From Massilia sp. Root335 (GTDB taxonomy: Bacteria > Pseudomonadota > Gammaproteobacteria > Burkholderiales > Burkholderiaceae_D), in contig NZ_LMCY01000037.1 of assembly GCF_001425685.1 (NCBI RefSeq), forward strand, positions 197,458 through 251,852: a stretch of DNA of 54,395 nt, in the 5' to 3' direction. Numbering within the stretch: position 1 is the stretch's first letter; each line of letters begins with the position of its first letter. Positions 1-8,514 of the stretch are shown here, piece by piece. Position numbers and translations under genes: made by a program. Under the pieces are notes generated by a model that was not told the DNA's origin, ran no database searches, and saw only the letters and a program-made list of their open reading frames with translations.

Positions 1-270
1 AAACATGTCGGCGTGTCGCGCTCGTCGCTCGAAGCCGCCTTTCGCCAGGAGCTGGGATGCAGCGTGCATGACGTGATCCTGAGCTTCAGGCTCAATGCCG
101 CCAAGGCCGGCCTGGAAATCAGCAATTGCAGCATCGAGGACGTGGCGGTGGACAGCGGCCTGACGTCCATCCAGCACATGCATCGCGTGTTCAAACGCGA
201 ACTTGGCTGCACGCCGCGCGCCTACCGCGACCGCGTGCTCAGCGAGCGTGGACAGGAGTCGCCAGCGTAG
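1..270 (+). CDS. XylR-like AraC-family regulator, C-terminal part
   Basis: The reading frame is open from base 1, so only the DNA-binding end is present, about 89 residues. It shows the double helix-turn-helix of the AraC family: SRSSLEAAFRQELG in the first half, then SIEDVAVDSGLTSIQHMHRVFKRELGC split over the second helix pair, closing with TPRAYRDR. The wording SRSSLEAAFRQELG followed by VHDVI is close to E. coli XylR, in which a LacI-type sugar sensor is joined to an AraC DNA-binding domain. The gene lies just upstream of a glycan-uptake locus in the same direction, so it may control it in response to a sugar. The family call is secure; the XylR subtype and its target are inferred. Confidence 0.85.
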   Translation, partial: KHVGVSRSSLEAAFRQELGCSVHDVILSFRLNAAKAGLEISNCSIEDVAVDSGLTSIQHMHRVFKRELGCTPRAYRDRVLSERGQESPA

Positions 271-694
271 AACCTAACGCGGTTTCACCTCCAATACAGC
301 GCCATCGAAGCAGCTGATTGACCGTTATCGATAATAAAAGCAGGGAGACAGGACGTGCACCTCAAGCTCGTTCAATGCGGCAGCAAGCTGCCCGCAGACC
401 TTTCCAACGTCCGCCTCGCGCACAGCCAGGCCTGGCCGGCCGGATCCGGCCGGCGCGACGCAGGCCGGCCCCCGCGGCCTCCCCGCGCAGCGCGCGTGTT
501 TCCAATCCTGGCACGCTGCTTGTCCTGTGTTTTTGAAAACGTTTACATAACGACAGCGAGGCGACGCCAGTCCATACATCCTTGACCGGGACCATCGTCC
601 ATGCCGCCTAGCGGGGCAGGGACCATCTTTCCTTGTCATCGGCGTCGCCGGTGGCGAGCATTTTTAGAAAACGCAATAGAGAGGAAACATTAAA
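271..694. other. Intergenic regulatory region upstream of the glycan locus
   Basis: There is no convincing gene in these 424 bases. GC-rich palindromic stretches around 430-480 (repeated GGCCGG and CCGGCC) could terminate the regulator transcript. An A/T-rich patch at 515-550 carries the operator listed separately. The purine-rich stretch before 695 holds the ribosome binding site of the lipoprotein gene. Confidence 0.6.
534..547. promoter_or_regulatory. Candidate LacI-family operator
   Basis: TGAAAACGTTTACA is a near-perfect inverted repeat centred on CG, the layout typical of LacI/GalR-family operators. Twelve of its fourteen bases are in matching pairs. It sits in the only A/T-rich part of the leader, where a weak promoter (TTGTCC at 520-525 and TTACAT at 543-548) would overlap it, so binding would block transcription of the lipoprotein-receptor locus. 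The motif is seen directly; the regulator and the promoter are inferred. Confidence 0.45.
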
Positions 695-1945
695 ATGAGG
701 AGACATACCATGGGATTCCAGCTTTCGGCCATCGGCCTTGCCTGCGCCACGCTGCTGGTCGGCTGCGGCGGCGGCGGCGCGGCCACGGGCGGCAAATCCC
801 AGTCCATCGAATTTGCTTTCCCGGGCTCGCACTATCTGATGACGCCGGCCGCACCGCTGGTGGCGACCGCGTCGTCCGGGCTGCCGATCACCTTCACGTC
901 GAGCACGCCGGCCACCTGCACCATGGATGGCGACAAGCTGGTAACGGTCAAGGCGGGCGAATGCTCGATCACGGCCAGCCAGGCCGGCGACAGCACCTAC
1001 ATGGCGGCCTCGCAGCAGCAGTTGTTCAATGTGCTCAAGCATACGCAGTTTGTCGACTTTCCCTCGCCCGGCTTCCAGTCGATCACCAAGACCCCGGATC
1101 CGCTCGTGGCAACTTCCGAGTCGGGCCTGCCGGTGACCTTCGCCTCGACCACGCCCGACGTGTGCACCGCCAGCGGCACCACGCTCACCCTGGTCTCCAA
1201 GGGTACCTGCTCGATCACCGCCGCGCAGGCGGGCAACGACACCTACGATGCCGGGTCTGCCAAGGCCGTCTTCATCGTTGGCGATGACAAACCGCCGGTG
1301 CTCACCATCATGAACGGCGTCGAGGCGGTCGACCGCACCGTCGACGGCGATCCGATCAACCGCTGGGCCGGCAGTAGCGTTGACGGCTGGGGTTGCGGCG
1401 ACCCGAACTGGTGCAGCACGACGTTCAACGCCGCCGACAGCAGCTTCACCTACAAGTACGTGATCCAGACCAAGGACCCCAAGCATCCGTGGGACGGCAG
1501 CGATATCGGTGCCTACTTCGGCTTCGACGTGGTTCCCCACGGCGTGAAGGACGGCACCAGCGACGGCCTGCGCGTGAGCAATCAGACCACGATCAAGATC
1601 ACGCTGGGCCAGAACGACGAGTGGGTCCAGACCGGCAACAATGACCTGTATCTGATCTTCGTGCTGGGCCACGTCAACAATAACTGCAACGTCGCCCCGC
1701 ACGTGCTGCTCAAGCCCAAGGGCGGCGCGGTCGCCACGTATGAAGTTCAACTGAGCGACATCAAGGGCTACGACAACTCGTGCGGCTTGTCGAACCTGAA
1801 TGAGGCCGACGAGATGAAAAAGTATCCGATCGTCGATTTCAAGGTGTACGGGCCGCGCTCGAACACCTCGGTGGCGGGCGCTTCACCGACCACGCCGGGC
1901 TATCCGACCGCGCTCACCGTCAAAGGCCCGATCACCATCCAGTAA
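695..1945 (+). CDS. Surface lipoprotein with two Ig-like repeats
   Basis: The 416-residue protein has a lipoprotein signal ending in the lipobox LLVGC, followed by a glycine tract. Two repeats of about 75 residues follow, each with SGLP(I/V)TF, a Cys in TPATC or TPDVC, and (E/T)CSITA(S/A)QAG; they look like bacterial Ig-like folds with a conserved cysteine pair. The last 200 residues are rich in Trp and Asp and form an unrecognised, probably beta-rich domain. The start at 695 has AGAGGAAAC upstream; an ATG at 710 is also possible. It is followed by a TonB-dependent receptor, so a glycan-capturing partner at the cell surface is a reasonable guess. No enzyme motif was seen. Confidence 0.75.
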   Translation: MRRHTMGFQLSAIGLACATLLVGCGGGGAATGGKSQSIEFAFPGSHYLMTPAAPLVATASSGLPITFTSSTPATCTMDGDKLVTVKAGECSITASQAGDSTYMAASQQQLFNVLKHTQFVDFPSPGFQSITKTPDPLVATSESGLPVTFASTTPDVCTASGTTLTLVSKGTCSITAAQAGNDTYDAGSAKAVFIVGDDKPPVLTIMNGVEAVDRTVDGDPINRWAGSSVDGWGCGDPNWCSTTFNAADSSFTYKYVIQTKDPKHPWDGSDIGAYFGFDVVPHGVKDGTSDGLRVSNQTTIKITLGQNDEWVQTGNNDLYLIFVLGHVNNNCNVAPHVLLKPKGGAVATYEVQLSDIKGYDNSCGLSNLNEADEMKKYPIVDFKVYGPRSNTSVAGASPTTPGYPTALTVKGPITIQ

Positions 1946-1953
1946 GCCGGGGC

Positions 1954-1979
1954 GCCGGGAAGCGCTCGCGTTTCCCGGC
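1954..1979 (+). terminator. Hairpin between lipoprotein and receptor genes
   Basis: GCCGGGAA (1954-1961) pairs with TTCCCGGC (1972-1979) around a 10-base loop, nine bases after the lipoprotein stop codon. There is no T tract. It may weaken read-through or stabilise the lipoprotein mRNA end rather than fully terminate. Confidence 0.35.
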
Positions 1980-2059
1980 CACCAGGCCAGATATTGCTTC
2001 CATGCCGCAGCAGCGCGCGGCTGGGCATTCGAGATTCGATCCAGAAAAGAGATAATGAC

Positions 2060-5000
2060 ATGAAGAGACCATTCAAAAAAACCGCGCTGTCCATCGCCGT
2101 GGCACAGGCCGCACTCATTTGCGGGGGCGCCGCGTTCGCACAAACCGCACCGGCGACCGAGGGCGGCGCCGTGAGCACCAACAGCGACGGCACCGTAACC
2201 GTCGTGGTGACCGGCCAGCGCGCGGCGCTGCAGTCGGCCGCCAAGCTCAAGCAGAACGCCGAAGAGATCATCGACGGCGTCGTCGCCGAGGAAGCCGGCA
2301 AGCTGCCGGACAAGTCGATCACCGAGGTGCTGCAGCGCGTGGTCGGCGTGACCATGGACCGCAACAGCCGCGGCGACCCGGAGCACTTCTCGGTCGAAGG
2401 GTCGGGCATCTCGGTGCGCGGCCTGACCTGGGGCTCGTCCACGCTCAACGGGCGCGAGTCATTCTCGGCCGGCTGGCCGGGACGCGAGCTGAGCTGGGGT
2501 GACGTGCCGCCGGAGCTGATGTCGGCCGTGATCGTGCACAAGAACCCGCCGGCCGAACTGGTCGAAGGCGGCGTCAGCGGCCAGGTCGACCTGCGCACCG
2601 CGCTGCCATTCGATTACAAGGTCGACAAGTTCGCCATCTCGACCAATGCCAATTACAACGCACTGGGCAAGAAATCCTCGCCGGGCGTGTCGGCCCTGGC
2701 CTCGAAACGCTGGGAAAACGATTTCGGCCAATGGGGCATGCTGCTGGACCTGTCGGCCAACCGCAGCAACGAGCACAACGACTCGATCCAGATCGACCCC
2801 TACTATCCGCGCACCAACGTCGTCGATGGCAAGACCGTCTGGGCGCCCAAGTCGGGCTCGTATCGCACCAACACCTCCCGCTACGACCGCGTCGGCGAGT
2901 ATGCCGCGCTGCAGTGGAAGAAGAATGGGGTGGAGTCCTCGTTTACCGTGTTCAACTCGGCCTACACCAACAACAGCCAGGAACACGCCCTCTACACCGG
3001 CGTCGAGAACACCTACAAGACCAAGCTGAACAATGCCGTGTTCGACGCCAATGGCGTGCTGCAGTCGGCCAGGTACACCTATCCGGGCGGCCAGGGTGCG
3101 AACAATTTCGTCGAGGGCGGCCTGGAATTCAATTCGAACTCCACCGACTCGCTGGTCCACTCGACGACCCGCGAACTCGCCTGGAACACCAAGTGGACCG
3201 TCAACCGACGCCTGTCGTTCCAGAACGACTTGCAGTGGGTGCACGCCAAGGCCGACAGCACCTACCGCAACATGACCCTGTCGACCTTCGTGCCGAGCAT
3301 GAACATCAGCGTGAGGGGCAGCGATCCGGCCGAAATCACCTTCGACGACGCGGCGACCCAGTTCCTGGCCGATCGGGGCCATTACTACCCGAACGCCTTT
3401 GTGCCGCAAATGGGCAAGGAAGACGGCGACCTGTACGCCTGGAAGGTCGACGGGCGCTTGAGGTTGGACCATCCGGTGCTGCGCGACCTGCGTTTCGGCG
3501 TGCGCGTGACCGACCGCAAGGCCACCCACGTCAAGGCCAGCGGCTCGGACTGGTACACCACGTCCCGGCCATGGGAGGTCGCCACGACCCAACGGCCGGG
3601 CACCCTGCCGACCTCGGCCGACACCGGGGGCTGGCAGCCGCGCGCCAGCTACGGCTACCTGAGCGATCCGCGCTACGGCGACCTGCTGCCGACCACGCTG
3701 TTCAAATACAACAACTTCTTCAACGGCAAGGTTCCGGCGCCGGCGGCGCTGGTGCAACCGACCACGGCGGCGATCCTGGGCTATCCCGATTCCTACGCGG
3801 TGGCGAAGAAGGTCGTCCAGTACCAGTGCGAGGACGGCGCCCAGCATTTCGGCACCACGGTGGACTGCTCGACGCAGGGCAACGACTGGACGCCGCTCTC
3901 CTACGACGGCGACCCGAGCAAGACCTTCAGCAACCGCGAGAAGACCCAGGCCGCCTATCTGTCGAGCCGCTTCGGCTGGGATGAGGTGCGCTTCCCGGTC
4001 GAGGGTAGCGTCGGCGTGCGCGTGGTGCACACCTCGACGACGGCGCATGGCTACACCGTGTTCAAGCCGACCTACGACACCCTCACGCCGCCGGCCATGC
4101 CGCGCTTCGGCAAGATCGACACCCCGCTCGACGGCAAGAACAGCTTCGTCGACGTGCTGCCGAGCCTGAACCTGAAGGCGGAACTGAGCGACAAGCTGCA
4201 GGCGCGCTTCGCCTTTGCCAAGTCGATGTACCGGCCCGGCTTTGGCGACCTGAGCGAGTACGTCACGCTCAGCCAGAACTACAACCAGGCCGTCGGCACC
4301 ACGCCGGCGAGCGTCACCTATCAGGGCAGTGACACCGGCAACGTCAAGCTCAAGCCGACCCGCGCCTACAGCTATGACGTGTCGCTCGAGTGGTATCCGG
4401 GCAGCGGCAGCTCGCTGACGGCCGACGTGTTCTACAAGAAGGTGAGCGACATCATCTTGAATTCGGCCGTCAGCCACAGCTACGCCGACCTGGCCGGCAA
4501 CTTGCAAAGCTTCATGATCCAGCAGAAGGACAACGCCTCGGACGGTTCCGTGGCCGGTCTGGAGCTGGCAGGGCAGACTTACTTCAACAACGTGCCCGGT
4601 TTGCAGGACGTGTTGCCGGAGTGGGCCAAGGGCTTCGGCATCTCGGCCAACTACACCTACATCAAGAGCAAGCAGGAGCTGCACCATCCGTTCGACCAGA
4701 AGTACTGCCCGGCGGCCGACTCGTTTAACGACGCCTCGCTCAACCTGTTCGGCTGCGACAGCAACGGTCTGCCGTTCACCACGATGCCGCTGCAGTACCT
4801 GTCGCGCAACGCCTACAACGTGGCCCTCATGTACGACAAGGGACCGTTTTCGGCGCGCCTGGCCTACAGCTGGCGCAGCCGCTTCCTGCAGGGCGTGAAC
4901 GTGAACGGCACCTCGGGCAAGGACGCCACCAGTGCCGATCCGGCGCACCCGGGCGCCACCAACGTGGCCTTCGGCTTGCCGACCTGGCAGGAAGCGACCG

Positions 5001-5179
5001 GTCAGCTGGACTTCGGCATGGACTACCGCTACAACGAGCATCTGTCGGGTAGCGTCTCGATGACCAACCTCACCGACGCGACGGTTCGCCAGACCCAGCA
5101 GCAAGGGATCGGCATGATGGGCCGCGCCTGGTTCGAGTACGGCCGCGGCTACCGCGCCTCGCTGCGCTACCAGTTCTAA
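2060..5179 (+). CDS. TonB-dependent outer-membrane receptor
   Basis: The 1039-residue protein begins with a signal peptide (MKRPFKKTALSIAVAQAAL, cut near AFA-QTAP). A plug domain follows with the TonB-box-like TVVVTGQRAAL, EEIIDGVVAEEAGKLPD and SITEVLQRVVGV. The rest is a large 22-strand-type barrel that ends in YRASLRYQF, a terminal Phe being usual for outer-membrane barrels. The plug wording fits the large TonB-Xanth-Caul group that imports oligosaccharides. An upstream ATG at 1994 is in frame, but the signal peptide places the start at 2060, behind a weak AAGAGA. It sits with a lipoprotein, a fucosidase and an esterase, so a decorated oligosaccharide is the likely cargo. The family is secure; the substrate is inferred. 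Confidence 0.93.
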   Translation: MKRPFKKTALSIAVAQAALICGGAAFAQTAPATEGGAVSTNSDGTVTVVVTGQRAALQSAAKLKQNAEEIIDGVVAEEAGKLPDKSITEVLQRVVGVTMDRNSRGDPEHFSVEGSGISVRGLTWGSSTLNGRESFSAGWPGRELSWGDVPPELMSAVIVHKNPPAELVEGGVSGQVDLRTALPFDYKVDKFAISTNANYNALGKKSSPGVSALASKRWENDFGQWGMLLDLSANRSNEHNDSIQIDPYYPRTNVVDGKTVWAPKSGSYRTNTSRYDRVGEYAALQWKKNGVESSFTVFNSAYTNNSQEHALYTGVENTYKTKLNNAVFDANGVLQSARYTYPGGQGANNFVEGGLEFNSNSTDSLVHSTTRELAWNTKWTVNRRLSFQNDLQWVHAKADSTYRNMTLSTFVPSMNISVRGSDPAEITFDDAATQFLADRGHYYPNAFVPQMGKEDGDLYAWKVDGRLRLDHPVLRDLRFGVRVTDRKATHVKASGSDWYTTSRPWEVATTQRPGTLPTSADTGGWQPRASYGYLSDPRYGDLLPTTLFKYNNFFNGKVPAPAALVQPTTAAILGYPDSYAVAKKVVQYQCEDGAQHFGTTVDCSTQGNDWTPLSYDGDPSKTFSNREKTQAAYLSSRFGWDEVRFPVEGSVGVRVVHTSTTAHGYTVFKPTYDTLTPPAMPRFGKIDTPLDGKNSFVDVLPSLNLKAELSDKLQARFAFAKSMYRPGFGDLSEYVTLSQNYNQAVGTTPASVTYQGSDTGNVKLKPTRAYSYDVSLEWYPGSGSSLTADVFYKKVSDIILNSAVSHSYADLAGNLQSFMIQQKDNASDGSVAGLELAGQTYFNNVPGLQDVLPEWAKGFGISANYTYIKSKQELHHPFDQKYCPAADSFNDASLNLFGCDSNGLPFTTMPLQYLSRNAYNVALMYDKGPFSARLAYSWRSRFLQGVNVNGTSGKDATSADPAHPGATNVAFGLPTWQEATGQLDFGMDYRYNEHLSGSVSMTNLTDATVRQTQQQGIGMMGRAWFEYGRGYRASLRYQF

Positions 5180-5184
5180 GCAGT

Positions 5185-5218
5185 GGCGGGGCGGCCCCGG
5201 GGCAGGGGTCGCCCCGCC
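5185..5218 (+). terminator. GC-rich hairpin after the receptor gene
   Basis: GGCGGGGCGGCCCC (5185-5198) pairs with GGGGTCGCCCCGCC (5205-5218) at 13 of 14 positions around a 6-base loop. It starts six bases after the receptor stop. There is no T run, so attenuation between the receptor and the enzyme genes is more likely than complete termination. The remaining bases to 5441 show no gene. Confidence 0.5.
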
Positions 5219-5441
5219 GGCGGCGCGCAGGCCGGGCCACCTCGATGGGGGGCGCGGTGGCTTGAAAGGGGCAGCTTTGGCTGTTCCTTTTTATGCTGCG
5301 CTGGCGTTGATGGAAACACCAATCGGCAGTGATCGCCCGGCGTTGCGCTACGTTAGCCACGGGCAGAGGCGGTCCCGCCTGCGGGGCCATTGACCAAGTC
5401 CTTGCCGGCCTCGGCAAGGCATACATTAGAAAGTGACAACG

Positions 5442-6947
5442 ATGAACGATAATCACATCCGTAAAGTCGTCATCGTCGGCGGCGGCACCGCCGGCTGGAT
5501 GACGGCCGCGCCGCTGGCGCTCAAGCTGGGCGGGCGCTGCGAGATCGTGCTGGTCGAGTCGCCCGAGATCGGCACGGTCGGCGTGGGCGAAGCGACGCTG
5601 CCGACCATCCGCTACTTCAATCACGCCCTGGGCATCGATGATGCCGATTTCGTCAGGAAGACGCAGGCGACCTTCAAGCTCGGCATCGAGTTCAAGGATT
5701 GGGGTCATGTCGGCAACCGTTTCTTCCACGGTTTCGGCGACTTCGGCCCGCCGATCGAGCATCGCCCGGCCTATATGTACTGGCTGCGCCTGTCGCGCAC
5801 CTTCAAGGATATGCCCTCGTACGAGCAATGGTCGATGGCTACGGCAATGGCGCGCAACAACCGCTTTGCCCCGCCGCACGACGAGATGCCCTCCGTGAGC
5901 GACGCCTATTCCTTCGCCTACCATTTCGATGCCGGCCTGTATGCCGCCTATTTGCGCGACTACGCGATGGGCCGCGGCGTGACGCGCGTCGAAGGCATGA
6001 TCGACGGCGTCGAACAGCACCCCGAGACCGGCTTCATCACCGCCCTCAAGCTGCGCGACGGGCTGCGTGTCGAAGGCGACCTGTTTGTCGATTGTTCCGG
6101 CTTTCGCGGCCTGTTGATCGAAGGCGTATTCAAGGCCGGCTACGATGACTGGAGCGACATGCTGCCTTGTAACAGCGCGCAGGCCGTGCCCTGTGCCAAG
6201 GCCGAGCAGCTCACGCCCTACACGATTTCGACCGCCCAGAGCGCCGGCTGGACCTGGCGTATCCCGCTGCAGCACCGCACCGGCAACGGCCATGTCTACT
6301 GCGACGCCTTCACCAGCGACGAGGAAGCCGGGCGCGTGCTGATGGCCGGCCTGGATGGCGAAGCGCAGGGCGCGCCGCGCCAGCTGCGCTTTACCACCGG
6401 ACGGCGGCGCAAGTCCTGGATCAAGAACTGCGTGGCCATCGGTTTGTCGAGCGGCTTTCTCGAGCCGCTCGAATCGACCAGCATCAACATCATCGAAGTG
6501 GCGGTCGGCTGGCTGGTCGAGTTTTTTCCCCAACGCGATTGCCGTCCCGAGCTGGCCGCCGAGTTCAACCGCATGATCACGGAACGCTACCAGTTTGTGC
6601 GCGACTTCATCGTCCTGCACTACAAGGTCACGCAGCGCTCGGATTCGGAATTCTGGCGCTACTGCGCCAACATGCCGATTCCCGATACGCTCAAGCACCA
6701 AATCGAGCTGTTCCGCGAAACCGGGCATGTGGCCATCTACGATCCGCAGGGGTTTTCCGCGTCCTCGTATTTCTCGATCCTGATGGGGCTGGGGGTGGTG
6801 CCGAAGGCCGACGATCCGCTGATCGACGCCCTGCAGTTCGACCAGCTGCTGGGGCATTTCGCCACCCGCCGCGAGTTCATCAACAAGATGGTCAACGCGA
6901 TGCCCGATCACGGCCTCTACATTTCCCGGCACTGCAAGGCACCATGA
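5442..6947 (+). CDS. Flavin-dependent tryptophan-halogenase-family protein 1
   Basis: The 501-residue protein carries every hallmark of PrnA-type flavin-dependent halogenases. It has the FAD-binding GGGTAGWM (residues 13-20), GVGEATLPTI (47-56), a catalytic-type lysine at 79 in TFKLGIEF, the WxWxIP motif as WTWRIP (270-275), and GFLEPLESTSI (338-348) with the catalytic-type glutamate. I chose ATG 5442, eight bases after GAAAG; a GTG at 5433 is possible. Such genes often sit beside TonB-dependent receptors in Xanthomonas, Caulobacter and Brevundimonas, where some halogenate free indole. The natural substrate is unknown. Its stop overlaps the next start (ATGA), so the two proteins are co-translated. 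Confidence 0.88.
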   Translation: MNDNHIRKVVIVGGGTAGWMTAAPLALKLGGRCEIVLVESPEIGTVGVGEATLPTIRYFNHALGIDDADFVRKTQATFKLGIEFKDWGHVGNRFFHGFGDFGPPIEHRPAYMYWLRLSRTFKDMPSYEQWSMATAMARNNRFAPPHDEMPSVSDAYSFAYHFDAGLYAAYLRDYAMGRGVTRVEGMIDGVEQHPETGFITALKLRDGLRVEGDLFVDCSGFRGLLIEGVFKAGYDDWSDMLPCNSAQAVPCAKAEQLTPYTISTAQSAGWTWRIPLQHRTGNGHVYCDAFTSDEEAGRVLMAGLDGEAQGAPRQLRFTTGRRRKSWIKNCVAIGLSSGFLEPLESTSINIIEVAVGWLVEFFPQRDCRPELAAEFNRMITERYQFVRDFIVLHYKVTQRSDSEFWRYCANMPIPDTLKHQIELFRETGHVAIYDPQGFSASSYFSILMGLGVVPKADDPLIDALQFDQLLGHFATRREFINKMVNAMPDHGLYISRHCKAP

Positions 6948-8422
6948 CACTCTCGTTCAAACGCATCGTGGTGGTGGGCGGCGGCACGGCCGGATGGATG
7001 GCGGCCGCCGCGCTCGCCACCGCCCTGAAGGGCAGTAGTGTCGAACTGGTCGAATCGGACGAGATCGGCATTGTCGGGGTAGGGGAGGCAACCTTTCCCT
7101 CGATCCGCAATTTCCACCGCCTGCTCGGTATCGACGAGGCCGAGTTTCTGCGCGCCACCAAGGGCAGCTACAAGCTGGGTATCGAGTTCCGCGACTGGCG
7201 CGCCGTCGGCGAAAGCTACTTCCACACCTTTGGCGATTTCGGCGAGCTGAGCGGCCCGAACGCGGTGTGGGGCCAGTATCACCGGCTGGGCGAGGCCAGC
7301 CTTGGCGCCCTGGGCGAGCAGTGCCTGTCCAGCGTGATGGCCAGCAAGGGCCGCTTCATGGTGCCGCGCGTAGAACACCGCTTCGATTACGCCTACCATT
7401 TCGATGCCGTGCTGTACGCCGCCTTCCTGCGCAAGCTGGCCGAGCAACGCGGCGTGCGGCGCACCGAAGGGCGCATCGTCGACGTGGCGCGGCGCGCCGA
7501 CGGTGCCATCGACCGGCTCCTGCTTGCCGATGGGCGCGTGGTGGCCGGCGACCTGTATATCGATTGCTCCGGCTTCGCTTCGCTGCTGCTGGGGCGCGCA
7601 CTGGAAGAGCCGTTTGTCGACTTCAGCCACTGGCTGCCGGTGGACCGGGCCTGGGCCGTTCCAAGCGAGCGGATCGGCACTGAACTGACGCCCTGCACGC
7701 GCGCCACCGCGCTGGAAGCGGGCTGGGCGTGGCGGATTCCGCTGCAAGACCGCATCGGCAACGGCCATGTGTTCGCGAGCCGCTACCTGGACGAGGAAAG
7801 CGCGCGCGCGCAATTGCTGCAGCAGCTGGACGGCCCTGCGCTGGCCGAACCGCGCTTGCTGCGCTTTCAGACCGGCCATCGCGCGCGTGCCTGGGTGCAC
7901 AACGTGGTCGCGCTGGGCTTGTCGGGGGGCTTCCTGGAGCCGCTCGAGTCGACCAGCATCTTCCTGATCCAGCGCGGCTTGGGCAAGCTGATCGATTTGT
8001 TGCTGTCGGGCGCGCCGCTTAGCGAGCCGGTGGTGGCCGACTATAACGGCTTGAACGCCCGCCAGTTCGCGCGCGTGCGCGATTTCATCATCCTGCACTA
8101 CTGCCTGAGCGCGCGCCGCGACAGCGCCCTGTGGCGCGCCATGACGACCATGGAGCTGCCCGACACCCTGGCCTTCAAGATCCACGCCTGGCGCAAGGCG
8201 GGCGCGCTGCAGCAGTACGACCTGGAGGGCTTCGATGCGACCAGCTGGCTGGCGATCCATGCCGGGATGGGGCACTGGCCCGAGCACACCGATCCCTCGC
8301 TGGGCGACATGACGCGCGCCGAGGCCCTGGCGGGGCTGCAATGGCGCCGCGAACGCATCATCGAAGCCGTGGCGGCCATGCCCACGCATGGCGCTTTCCT
8401 GCGCGGCATGCTGGGACGCTGA
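6944..8422 (+). CDS. Flavin-dependent tryptophan-halogenase-family protein 2
   Basis: This 492-residue paralogue of the preceding protein starts in an ATGA overlap with its stop. It keeps GGGTAGWM (12-19), GVGEATFPSI, a lysine at 77 in SYKLGIEF, WAWRIP for the WxWxIP motif, and GFLEPLESTSIF. With all catalytic positions in place it should be an active FAD-dependent enzyme needing a flavin reductase encoded elsewhere. Translational coupling suggests the two act together or as a heteromer, and the tandem probably arose by duplication. Substrate and the link to glycan uptake are not known. Confidence 0.87.
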   Translation: MTLSFKRIVVVGGGTAGWMAAAALATALKGSSVELVESDEIGIVGVGEATFPSIRNFHRLLGIDEAEFLRATKGSYKLGIEFRDWRAVGESYFHTFGDFGELSGPNAVWGQYHRLGEASLGALGEQCLSSVMASKGRFMVPRVEHRFDYAYHFDAVLYAAFLRKLAEQRGVRRTEGRIVDVARRADGAIDRLLLADGRVVAGDLYIDCSGFASLLLGRALEEPFVDFSHWLPVDRAWAVPSERIGTELTPCTRATALEAGWAWRIPLQDRIGNGHVFASRYLDEESARAQLLQQLDGPALAEPRLLRFQTGHRARAWVHNVVALGLSGGFLEPLESTSIFLIQRGLGKLIDLLLSGAPLSEPVVADYNGLNARQFARVRDFIILHYCLSARRDSALWRAMTTMELPDTLAFKIHAWRKAGALQQYDLEGFDATSWLAIHAGMGHWPEHTDPSLGDMTRAEALAGLQWRRERIIEAVAAMPTHGAFLRGMLGR

Positions 8423-8514
8423 GTGCCCTGCTGTGCGCTCCTCGACGGCCGGCGCGAGGCGCCGCCAGCGGTTTGAGAAGTAATTCAGAAACGACGACAC
8501 ACACTGGAGTGATT

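Noticed and set aside
2459..5104. Long open frame (881 codons) antisense to the receptor gene
   Set aside because: It is a shadow of GC-rich codon use. The + frame is a full TonB-dependent receptor with signal peptide and barrel end, while the antisense product is Arg/Val/Gly-rich with no domain.
5185..5218. Classical rho-independent terminator
   Set aside because: Kept only as a hairpin: the stem is strong but no T run follows, and the downstream enzymes probably depend on read-through or an unseen promoter.
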